A DNA stretch of 38,002 nt from Actinomycetes bacterium (lineage in GTDB: Bacteria; Actinomycetota; Thermoleophilia; Solirubrobacterales; Solirubrobacteraceae), in NCBI GenBank assembly GCA_021846845.1, contig JAJZWB010000018.1, positions 1-38,002 of the forward strand, written 5' to 3'. Below are positions 31,742 to 38,002 of the stretch, piece by piece; positions within the stretch are counted from its first letter, which is position 1, and each line of letters begins with the position of its first letter. The notes below the pieces were generated by a model. The model had not been told where the DNA came from, did not search any database, and was given only the letters and a program-made list of their open reading frames with translations. Both the position numbers and the translations under genes were made by a program.

Positions 31742-32534
31742 TCTCGGTCCGGGCGTGTCTCCGGACGCGCCACTGCCACGCCTCGCCTGCGATCAGCGCC
31801 ACCGCCACGGGCACCGTCGCCGGCAGCTCCGAGATGAAGAAGAACAGCAGGTCGAACAGGGCCGCGAGGATCAGCGTCAGCAGGGCCATCGGCGCCTGGC
31901 GGCGACCCTCACGGGCCAGCACGGCCCCCAGCAGCCCGGCCACGAACAGGTCTCCGTAGCCGAGCGAGACGGTTCCGAACAGGACGCTCTGCAGCTGTGG
32001 CAGGCCGCTGCCCGGCAGCGGAGCCGCCGTCACAAGCGTGTTGTTGGGCGCCTGCAGCAGGTCGGAGGCGACCAGCCAGACGTCGGCCACCGACATCGCG
32101 ACGAGTCCGAGCTTCAGCCATCGCGGCGGAGTCACGGCCGCCAGGAGCACCCCGAGCGTGACGCAGCTGAGAGCCGACAGCAGGGCCGCCGCCAACTCGC
32201 CCCACAGCGTCGCCCGCGACGCCCACGCAAGCACGAACAGCCCCGCCGCTATCGGCGCCGCCCAACGGCGAGCGCCGCGGGCGGACCATCCCAGCGCCGC
32301 CGCGGCGAGGATCGGCACCGCGATCAGCGCCAGCCACGTGATCCCCGTGGCCGTCGCGGACGCGTAGCGGATCATGTAGATCACGCCGACGATCGAGGCG
32401 ATCGGGATCACCGCCCAGGCCGGGTGGGAGAAGCGGCGGATCCATCCCACCTCAGGCGGGCGCCGAGGCGCGAGCACGACGCCGGCCTGCAGCGCGAGCA
32501 CCGCGACGTCCGATGGGATGAACGCCAGCGCCAT
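31683..32534 (-). CDS. Nine-helix membrane protein with presenilin/SPP-like GxGD motifs
   Basis: A 283-residue very hydrophobic protein. I count nine likely helices (roughly 8-23, 39-56, 66-82, 91-107, 111-134, 140-158, 184-205, 216-234, 237-251). Asp151 lies in helix 6 (SVADVWLVASDLL). Helix 7 carries GYGD (192-195) in LGYGDLFVAGLLGAVLA. Helix 9 has a Pro-rich motif, ELPATVPVAVAL (236-247). Presenilin and signal-peptide-peptidase proteases have nine helices with YD in helix 6, GxGD in helix 7 and PAL in helix 9, so the layout matches. The helix-6 Tyr is absent and PAL is PAT, so the assignment is a hypothesis. An unrelated integral membrane protein is possible. TAGCCT lies eight bases before the ATG. 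The 3' end overlaps the zinc-ribbon gene. Confidence 0.75.
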   Translation of the reverse strand: MALAFIPSDVAVLALQAGVVLAPRRPPEVGWIRRFSHPAWAVIPIASIVGVIYMIRYASATATGITWLALIAVPILAAAALGWSARGARRWAAPIAAGLFVLAWASRATLWGELAAALLSALSCVTLGVLLAAVTPPRWLKLGLVAMSVADVWLVASDLLQAPNNTLVTAAPLPGSGLPQLQSVLFGTVSLGYGDLFVAGLLGAVLAREGRRQAPMALLTLILAALFDLLFFFISELPATVPVAVALIAGEAWQWRVRRHARTEISAARLPSTRADATPRPAR

Positions 32535-32542
32535 GCCCGCAA

Positions 32543-32548
32543 AGGCTA
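32543..32548 (-). promoter_or_regulatory. Probable -10 box of the GxGD membrane protein gene
   Basis: Minus strand TAGCCT, eight bases before the ATG at 32534, in the 111-base gap behind the PEPCK gene. No ribosome site is visible, so the gene may be transcribed separately from PEPCK and be leaderless. Confidence 0.45.
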
Positions 32549-32645
32549 GGGCGCCGGCCTAAACGTCTGCGAAGAGGCGCGGCCGGGACAGCCCTGGGCG
32601 CCGGCGCCCCGGCCGACGTCCCGCGCGGGCTCCCGGCCCGAACCT

Positions 32646-34469
32646 CTAGGCCGCCGCCAGGCGTCGCTCCAGCTCGTCCATCTGTGCCGCCAGCTCGGAT
32701 GGGAGCCTGTCCCCGAACCGCGCGAGGTGGGCCCTGATCTCCGGCAGCGCCGCCGCCCACGCGGCCGTGTCGACCTCCAGGAGGGTGGCCATCGTCTCGC
32801 CGTCGATCCCGAGTCCGGTCGTGTCGATCCCGCCGTCGCCGATCGGAGGCACCAGCCCGATCGGCGTGTCGACCGCCTCGGCATCCCCGGCGACGCGGCG
32901 GAAGACCCACGCCAGGACGCGCGCGTTCTCGCCGTAGCCAGGCCACATGAACCTGCCATCGGCGCCCTTGCGGAACCAGTTCACGTGGAAGACCCTCGGC
33001 ATCCGCGCGCCCTCACGCCGCGCGACCGTCAGCCAATGAGCGAAGTAGTCCCCCATGTGGTAGCCGCAGAAGGGCAGCATCGCCATCGGATCGAAGCGCA
33101 GCGCCCCGACCGCGCCGGTCTGGGCGGCGGTGGTCTCGGAGGCCATCGTCGCGCCGAGGAATGTCCCATGCTCCCAGTCGCGCGCCTCGAAGACGAGCGG
33201 CACGGTCGAGGCGCGTCTGCCCCCGAGAAGGATCGCCGAGATCGGCACCCCCCTCGGGTCCTCCCATTCGGGCGCCATCGACGGGCACCGGGCCGCCGCG
33301 ACGGTGAACCTCGCGTTCGGGTGCGCCGCCGGGCGTCCCGCGTCCGGCGTCCACTCCTGGCCGCGCCAGTCGGTCGCGTGCGCCGGCGGCGCCTCGGTCA
33401 GCCCCTCCCACCAGACGTCCCCGTCGGGGGTCCTGGCGCAGTTGGTGAAGATCGTGTCGGCCGCGACCATGTCGATCGCGTTGGCGTTGGTCAGAGCGCT
33501 GGTGTTGGGTGCGACGCCGAAGAATCCGCTCTCGGGGTTGACGGCGTAGAGGCGGCCATCCTCGCCGAACTTCATCCACGCGATGTCGTCGCCGATCGTC
33601 TCGACCCTCCAGCCAGGCAGCGCGGGGACCATCATCGCCAGGTTGGTCTTGCCGCACGCGCTCGGGAACGCGCCCGCGAAGTAGCTGACCTCGCCCTCCG
33701 GCGAGGTCAGCTTGAGGATCAGCATGTGCTCGGCCATCCAGCCCTGCTCACGGGCCATCACCGATGCCATCCGCAGCGCGAAGCACTTCTTGCCCAGCAG
33801 CGCGTTGCCCCCGTAGCCGGAGCCGAACGACCAGATCTCACGCGTCTCCGGGTAGTGGACGATGTACTTGTTGTCGGCGTTGCAGGGCCACGGCACGTCC
33901 CTGGCGCCATCGATCAGCGGAGCGCCGACGGAGTGCACGCACGGGACGAACTCGCCATCGCTCCCGAGCGCGTCCAGTGCCGCCTGTCCCATCCGGGTCA
34001 TGATCCGCATCGACACCGCCACGTACGGAGAGTCGGTGAGCTGCACGCCGATGTGGGAGATCGGCGAGCCGATCGGGCCCATGGAGAAGGGGACCACGTA
34101 CATGGTGCGCCCGCGCATGGAGCCCCTGAACAGGCCGCCGAGGGTCTCCCGCATCTGGGCCGGGTCGCGCCAGTTGTTGTTGGGGCCCGCATCGGAATCC
34201 CGCTCAGAGCAGATGAAGGTGCGATCCTCGACCCGAGCCACGTCGGCCGGGTCCGAGAGCGCCAGGTAGGAGCCGGGGCGCTTGACATCGGACAGGCGCT
34301 CGAACGTGCCGGCGTCGATCAGCGCCTGCGCCAGCAGGTCGTACTCCTCCGCGGAGCCGTCACACCAGTGGATCGCATCCGGCTGCGTGAGCGCCCCGAC
34401 CTCGTCTACCCAGGCCAGCAGGCCCTCGTGGTTCGTCGTCGCCTGGCGGGTCGGTGCGGTGTTTGCCAT
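32646..34469 (-). CDS. pckG: Phosphoenolpyruvate carboxykinase (GTP)
   Basis: PEPCK converts oxaloacetate and GTP to phosphoenolpyruvate, the entry to gluconeogenesis. The 607-residue length and motifs mark the GTP form: the P-loop FPSACGKTN (268-276) with the reactive Cys272, [17 protein letters not shown] (213-229), and the oxaloacetate-binding segment near [17 protein letters not shown]. The ATG at 34469 has AAGGAG eleven bases upstream. Its neighbourhood of ethylmalonyl-CoA pathway genes fits growth on acetate, fatty acids or other acetyl-CoA sources, where C4 acids from the pathway would feed PEPCK. Confidence 0.96.
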   Translation of the reverse strand: MANTAPTRQATTNHEGLLAWVDEVGALTQPDAIHWCDGSAEEYDLLAQALIDAGTFERLSDVKRPGSYLALSDPADVARVEDRTFICSERDSDAGPNNNWRDPAQMRETLGGLFRGSMRGRTMYVVPFSMGPIGSPISHIGVQLTDSPYVAVSMRIMTRMGQAALDALGSDGEFVPCVHSVGAPLIDGARDVPWPCNADNKYIVHYPETREIWSFGSGYGGNALLGKKCFALRMASVMAREQGWMAEHMLILKLTSPEGEVSYFAGAFPSACGKTNLAMMVPALPGWRVETIGDDIAWMKFGEDGRLYAVNPESGFFGVAPNTSALTNANAIDMVAADTIFTNCARTPDGDVWWEGLTEAPPAHATDWRGQEWTPDAGRPAAHPNARFTVAAARCPSMAPEWEDPRGVPISAILLGGRRASTVPLVFEARDWEHGTFLGATMASETTAAQTGAVGALRFDPMAMLPFCGYHMGDYFAHWLTVARREGARMPRVFHVNWFRKGADGRFMWPGYGENARVLAWVFRRVAGDAEAVDTPIGLVPPIGDGGIDTTGLGIDGETMATLLEVDTAAWAAALPEIRAHLARFGDRLPSELAAQMDELERRLAAA

Positions 34470-34732
34470 CGGGTGCGGTGCTCCTTGAATGGGCTATGGC
34501 TATGAAAGAACGGGCGCAGGCTATGGAAGCCTACCCGCAAGGCCCGCGAGCCGGCTCAAGCACCGTGAGCCAGGCACCGGCACGCATTCGCCCGCCGGCG
34601 GCCGGGGGGCGCGACGAGACGCCCACCGTGGCGACGGCCCCAGACCGGTCCGGGCCCGCCGGCGGCCGGGGAGCGCGGCGAGACGCCCGTGCTGCGTCAC
34701 GGGCCTCGCCGCGGTCCCCTGCGCCGGTGGCG
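34470..34732 (-). other. Intergenic spacer with a 35-bp direct repeat upstream of pckG
   Basis: The 263-base gap between the MaoC-type gene and pckG holds two 35-base copies, 34590-34624 and 34654-34688, with two mismatches and period 64. Each includes the 10-base palindrome CCGCCGGCGG. Near pckG the sequence is AT-richer (34490-34510), where its promoter probably lies, but I see no clear TAnnnT box. I see no supported gene in the gap. Confidence 0.7.
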
Positions 34733-35239
34733 TCAGGCGCCGTCCGGGCGCCTCGGCACCAGCACCAGGCGCTTGAACTCGGCGACCAGGACGCCATCCT
34801 GGTTGAGCACGCGGGTGTGCACGCGGACGGTGCCACGGTCGGGCTTGGACTTGGACTCACGCACCTCCAGCACCTCCGACTCGCAGAACAGCGTGTCCCC
34901 GTGGAACACCGGGGCCGGATGGCTGAGCTCCTCGGTGGCGAGGTTGGCGATCGCCTTGCCGCTGACGTCCGAGACGCTCATCCCAAGCGCCAGCGAGTAG
35001 ACGAGCGGCCCGACCACCACGTTGCGCCCCTGCTGGGACTGGCTGGCGTAGACGTCGTTGATGTGCAGCGGATGATGGTTCATCGTCAGCAGGCAGAACA
35101 GGTGATCGTCGGCCTCGGTGACGGTCTTGGCGGGCCAGTGCTTGTAGACGGCGCCGACCTCGAACTCCTCTAGGTAGCGTCCATAGGGGTGCCCCCCGCT
35201 CTTCTCGCGGGCGGCCTGATCGGTCTCGACTTCGGGCAT
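34733..35239 (-). CDS. MaoC-family hydratase, probable mesaconyl-C1-CoA hydratase
   Basis: A 168-residue hot-dog-fold (R)-hydratase. The MaoC pattern is clear in LLTMNHHPLHINDVYA (about 49-64) and in GRNVVVGPLVYSLALGMS, followed by APVFHGDTLFCESEVLEVRES. Streptomyces ethylmalonyl-CoA clusters also encode such a single-domain MaoC protein next to the malyl-CoA lyase, so hydration of mesaconyl-C1-CoA to methylmalyl-CoA is the likely role; the proteobacterial enzyme is about twice this length. The ATG at 35239 has AGGAG ten bases upstream. It is divergent from the lyase gene, 119 bases away. A general enoyl-CoA hydratase role cannot be excluded. Confidence 0.82.
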   Translation of the reverse strand: MPEVETDQAAREKSGGHPYGRYLEEFEVGAVYKHWPAKTVTEADDHLFCLLTMNHHPLHINDVYASQSQQGRNVVVGPLVYSLALGMSVSDVSGKAIANLATEELSHPAPVFHGDTLFCESEVLEVRESKSKPDRGTVRVHTRVLNQDGVLVAEFKRLVLVPRRPDGA

Positions 35240-35325
35240 TCGCAGACAGCTCCTGGTTGGGTTCCTCGATCTGGGAGGCCGTGAAGGATGCCACCGCTCC
35301 CCACGCACCGGCGCGCGCCGACCGC

Positions 35326-35351
35326 TAGCTTTGACTGCCCACGACCAGGAG
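35326..35351 (+). promoter_or_regulatory. Promoter and ribosome site of the lyase gene
   Basis: TAGCTT at 35326-35331 is a possible -10 box; AGGAG at 35347-35351 is a ribosome site seven bases before the GTG at 35359. Confidence 0.5.
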
Positions 35352-35358
35352 ACGAGCT

Positions 35359-36420
35359 GTGCGAAACCCTCGCGACTTCGGAAAGCCCTTGGCGATCGGC
35401 GCGCCCACGCCGATGCTGCAGATCCCGTTCAAGCCGTCCCGGATGATCCACTTCTTCGACGCCTCGAACGAGAAGATGTTCGCCAAGCTGCCCGAGATGG
35501 CGGCGCAGGCCGACATCCTGCTGGGCAACCTGGAGGACGCCGTCCCCGTCGACCGCAAGCTCGCCGCGCGCGAGGGCCTGGTACGCGCCGGACGCGAGGT
35601 CGACTTCGGACAGACCGCGCTGTGGGCGCGCGTCAACAGCCTTGAGTCGCCATGGGCGCTGGACGACCTGACGACGCTTGTCACCGAGATCGGGCACCGC
35701 CTCGAGGTCGTGATGATCCCGAAGGTCGAGGGCCCGTGGGACATCCACTACGTCGATCGACTGCTGGCCCAGCTTGAGGCGCGCGCAGGCCTCGACCGGC
35801 CGATCCTGGTGCACGCGATCCTCGAGACGAGCCTGGGCGTCGTGAACCTGGAGGAGATCGCGACCGCGAGTCCGCGGATGCAGGGGATGAGCTTCGGCCC
35901 GGCCGACCTGGCGGCGAGCAGGCGGATGAAGACCACGCGGGTCGGCGGCGGCCATCCCGGCTACCGGGTGCTCAACGATCCCGATCCGGACGCCCCCGAC
36001 GCGCTGCGTCCATCGTCGCAGCAGGACCCCTGGCACTACTCGATCGCTCGCATGGTCGACGCCTGCACGTCGGCCGGGATCCTGCCGTTCTACGGCCCGT
36101 TCGGCGACATCCGCGACGTCGAGGGATGCGAGACCCAGTTCCGGGCGGCGTTCCTGCTCGGATGCGTCGGCGCCTGGTCGCTCCATCCGGTCCAGATCGA
36201 GATCGCAAAGCGCGTCTTCAGCCCGGACCCTGACGAGGTCCGCTTCGCCCGCCGGGTCCTTGAGGCCATCCCGGACGGACGTGGCGTGCACATGATCGAC
36301 GGCAAGATGCAGGACGACGCGACCTGGAAGCAGTGCAGGGTGATGGTCGACCTGGCCGAGATGCTCGCCGAGCGCGACCCCCAGCTGGCCGAGGCGTACG
36401 GCTTTGACCAGGCGCGCTGA
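35359..36420 (+). CDS. mcl: HpcH/HpaI-family lyase, probable L-malyl-CoA/beta-methylmalyl-CoA lyase
   Basis: A 353-residue citrate-lyase-beta-type enzyme. In the ethylmalonyl-CoA pathway it splits beta-methylmalyl-CoA to glyoxylate and propionyl-CoA, or joins acetyl-CoA and glyoxylate to malyl-CoA. The metal-binding acidic residues are visible in [27 protein letters not shown] and [20 protein letters not shown], followed by the [10 protein letters not shown] segment. The GTG start is fixed by AGGAG seven bases upstream. Divergent from the MaoC-type hydratase that would supply its substrate. It is followed by a small ORF and an enoyl-CoA hydratase. CitE-like lyases of other pathways share the fold; the context favours this call. 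Confidence 0.87.
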   Translation: MRNPRDFGKPLAIGAPTPMLQIPFKPSRMIHFFDASNEKMFAKLPEMAAQADILLGNLEDAVPVDRKLAAREGLVRAGREVDFGQTALWARVNSLESPWALDDLTTLVTEIGHRLEVVMIPKVEGPWDIHYVDRLLAQLEARAGLDRPILVHAILETSLGVVNLEEIATASPRMQGMSFGPADLAASRRMKTTRVGGGHPGYRVLNDPDPDAPDALRPSSQQDPWHYSIARMVDACTSAGILPFYGPFGDIRDVEGCETQFRAAFLLGCVGAWSLHPVQIEIAKRVFSPDPDEVRFARRVLEAIPDGRGVHMIDGKMQDDATWKQCRVMVDLAEMLAERDPQLAEAYGFDQAR

Positions 36421-36479
36421 GCTCCGGGCTCGCTCCTCCGGCGACCGGTCCCCGGCCCGCTGACCCCGGAGCGCATCCG

Positions 36480-36602
36480 ATGCCCGACATCTCGCTCCTG
36501 ACCGCCTCGGCCGCCGGCGCGAACCAGAATCCCGCCGGCGCGAACCAGGATTCCGTCGGCCGGCCGGCCGAGTCCCGCCCGGAGGCGGCCGGCGGACGAT
36601 GA
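36480..36602 (+). CDS. Probable small protein or leader peptide, 40 residues
   Basis: An ATG at 36480 with GGAG eight bases upstream opens a 40-codon frame that ends in TGA overlapping the next gene's ATG (ATGA, 36599-36602). About 35 of 40 codons end in G or C, as in real genes here. It contains an in-frame 21-base repeat (AAGANQN/PAGANQD). The N-terminal part MPDISLLTASAAG is mildly hydrophobic but too short to be a sure membrane segment. It may couple translation of the hydratase to upstream ribosomes; function otherwise unknown. It could also be a decayed spacer, but start, ribosome site and stop overlap together argue for coding. Confidence 0.5.
   Translation: MPDISLLTASAAGANQNPAGANQDSVGRPAESRPEAAGGR
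36511..36552. repeat. 21-bp in-frame tandem repeat in the small ORF
   Basis: Units at 36511-36531 and 36532-36552 share their first 17 bases and differ at two positions near the end. The period is a multiple of three, so it keeps the reading frame of the small ORF. Confidence 0.8.
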
Positions 36603-37399
36603 GCGAGCCGGCCGCCGGGTCACGCACGATCGAGGTGAAGCGTGATGGCGCGGTTGCCTGGGTCGTCCTCGACCGCCCGCAGTCGCTCAACGCCTGGACC
36701 ACGCGGCTCGGTCGCGAGCTGGTGTCCGCGACCGACGAGCTCGCCGCCGATCCGGGCGTGCGAGCGATCGTGCTGACGGGCGCCGGGCGTGCCTTCTCAT
36801 CGGGAGCGGACCTGCGCGAAGGCCTCCAGGACCCCTCCGTCGGGGACGTCAGCGACGCGCTGAGGGAGATCTACCATCCCGCGATCCTCCGCCTGCGGAC
36901 GCTTCCGAAGCCGGTCATCGCAGCCGTCAACGGCCCCGCGGTCGGGATCGGGTGCTCGCTGGCCCTCGCCGCCGACCTGATCGTCGCGGCGCGCTCGGCG
37001 TACTTCCTGCTGGCGTTCGTCAACATCGGGCTGGGGCTGGACGGCGGTGCCTCCCAGACGCTGACCGCCCGCGTCGGGCATGCGCGAGCGTCGGAGATCG
37101 CGCTCCTGGGCGAGCGAATCGGCGCCGAGCAGGCGCTGCAGTGGGGGTTGGTCAACCGGGTCGTCGACGACGGAGATCTGCGCGACGCGGCCGGTGACCT
37201 GGCGCGACGGCTGGCGGCCGGGCCGCCCGGATCACATGCCGCGATCAAGCGGACGCTGAACCACGCCGCCTACGCGCAGTTCGCGCAGCTGCTCGAGCTT
37301 GAGGCGACGCTGCAGGGCGAGCTCGCCGGATCAGGCGACTTCGCCGAGGGCGTGGCGGCTTTCCTGGAGAGGCGCGCTCCCCGGTTCACGGGCGGTTAG
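36599..37399 (+). CDS. Enoyl-CoA hydratase/isomerase family protein
   Basis: A 266-residue crotonase-fold enzyme, usually hydrating trans-enoyl-CoA. The oxyanion-hole segments are FSSGADLREG (66-75) and NGPAVGIGCSLALAADL (111-127). In the second active-site position NIGLGLDGGAS has Asp148, a pattern of PaaG/PaaF-like and isomerase-type members rather than the Glu of classic ECH. The exact reaction is therefore open. It may supply crotonyl-CoA chemistry to Ccr or act in another acyl-CoA route. Coupled to the small ORF by an ATGA overlap. Confidence 0.88.
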   Translation: MSEPAAGSRTIEVKRDGAVAWVVLDRPQSLNAWTTRLGRELVSATDELAADPGVRAIVLTGAGRAFSSGADLREGLQDPSVGDVSDALREIYHPAILRLRTLPKPVIAAVNGPAVGIGCSLALAADLIVAARSAYFLLAFVNIGLGLDGGASQTLTARVGHARASEIALLGERIGAEQALQWGLVNRVVDDGDLRDAAGDLARRLAAGPPGSHAAIKRTLNHAAYAQFAQLLELEATLQGELAGSGDFAEGVAAFLERRAPRFTGG

Positions 37400-37447
37400 G
37401 CGCACGATGGCCGCGACCCCCGCCTGCGCCCGGCCGCCCGGCGCGAG

Positions 37448-37990
37448 ATGAGCGGCGAGCGAGTGCCGGAGATGCCGCCTCCGGGCATGGAAGCGAGCGC
37501 CGCCGGGCGGCGGGGCGTGGACGTCCGGGCCGCCACCAGAGCCGACGTGCCGGTGATTCACCGGTTCATCGTCGAACTGGCGATCTACGAGCGTGAGCCG
37601 AACGCTGTCAGGGGAACCGAGGAGATGCTGGAGCGGGCCCTGTTCGGACCCTCGCCGAGCGCGGAGGCGCTCATCGCCGAGGTCGGCGGCGAGCCGGCCG
37701 GGTTCGCGATCTTCTGCGGCAGCTTCTCCACCTGGGAGGCGCTGCCGGGGATCTGGCTGGAGGACCTCTACGTCTCCGAGCGGCATCGCGGTGCGGGAGC
37801 CGGCAGGGCCCTGCTGGCACGGCTCGCGGAGCTGGCGATCGAACGTGGCTGCGCCCGGCTTGAATGGCACGCGCTCGACTGGAACGCGCCGGCGCTGCGC
37901 TTCTACGAGCGGCTGGGAGCCGACCGGATGCCCGAATGGGACCTGCATCGCCTCTCGGGAGACGCGTTGAGGCGAGTGGCGGGCAGCTGA
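37448..37990 (+). CDS. GNAT acetyltransferase, spermidine/diamine N-acetyltransferase-like
   Basis: A 180-residue N-acetyltransferase. The core begins VDVRAATRADVPVIHRFI (24-41) and holds the acetyl-CoA loop ERHRGAGAGRALLARLAELA; WHALDWNAPALRFYERLGA near the end is typical of the SSAT/diamine acetyltransferase group. The first 22 residues look like an unstructured extension, and the start may be further in. Substrate (a polyamine, an amino acid or an aminoglycoside) is not clear. It stands 48 bases after the hydratase gene on the same strand. The window ends 12 bases after its stop. Confidence 0.86.
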   Translation: MSGERVPEMPPPGMEASAAGRRGVDVRAATRADVPVIHRFIVELAIYEREPNAVRGTEEMLERALFGPSPSAEALIAEVGGEPAGFAIFCGSFSTWEALPGIWLEDLYVSERHRGAGAGRALLARLAELAIERGCARLEWHALDWNAPALRFYERLGADRMPEWDLHRLSGDALRRVAGS

Positions 37991-38002
37991 CCCGCCACGC
38001 CC

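Noticed and set aside
953-34688. Insertion sequences or phage attachment sites from the many direct repeats
   Set aside because: The repeats are short, unrelated to each other, and no transposase, integrase or tRNA gene is present.

Overview
The window is a very GC-rich, densely coding stretch of chromosome, almost certainly from an actinobacterium. Coenzyme F420 genes, an InhA-like enoyl reductase, an AccD6-like carboxyltransferase at the end of a FAS-II operon, a GTP-type PEP carboxykinase, a DipZ-type thiol protein and many leaderless-type promoters all fit. I infer a deep-branching class such as Thermoleophilia (Solirubrobacterales), but a 16S or marker search would be needed to confirm it. 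No gene-free stretch exceeds 300 bases, and I saw no tRNA, rRNA, CRISPR array, insertion sequence or prophage gene.

Left part (1-12.4 kb): the end of cofC and all of cofE (F420 side-chain synthesis) face a seven-gene FAS-II operon on the minus strand, in transcription order fabD-fabH-fabG-acpP-fabF-accD-fabI. Its genes overlap by 1 to 8 bases except before acpP, which has its own leader and ribosome site. An SDR oxidoreductase, a NarL-type two-component pair and fbiC (the FO synthase of F420) follow. fbiC has strikingly different codon use: its coding strand is depleted of C.

Middle part (12.5-25.7 kb): an NMT1-like binding lipoprotein, a small conserved protein, a YgfZ-like folate-binding protein, a DEDDh exonuclease/GIY-YIG fusion, two small proteins (one a lipoprotein), a MarR-MFS efflux pair, crotonyl-CoA carboxylase/reductase (ccr) with an unknown partner gene, a PucR-type regulator divergent from a fatty-acid desaturase, ClpS and an MBL-fold hydrolase.

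Right part (25.7-38 kb): ethylmalonyl-CoA mutase (ecm) with its G-protein chaperone meaB, two GNAT acetyltransferases, DipZ, a zinc-ribbon protein, a nine-helix membrane protein whose motif layout matches presenilin-type GxGD proteases, PEP carboxykinase, a MaoC-type hydratase, a malyl-CoA/methylmalyl-CoA lyase, a probable 40-residue peptide and an enoyl-CoA hydratase. ccr, ecm, meaB, the lyase and the hydratase are core parts of the ethylmalonyl-CoA pathway of acetyl-CoA assimilation, here in three separate pieces. PEPCK and the lipid genes fit a carbon economy built on acetyl-CoA.

Two features recur. Many genes have a TAnnnT box 6-10 bases before the start codon, the signature of leaderless transcription. 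Several gene 3' ends, sometimes including the stop codon, are duplicated in tandem into the following intergenic space.
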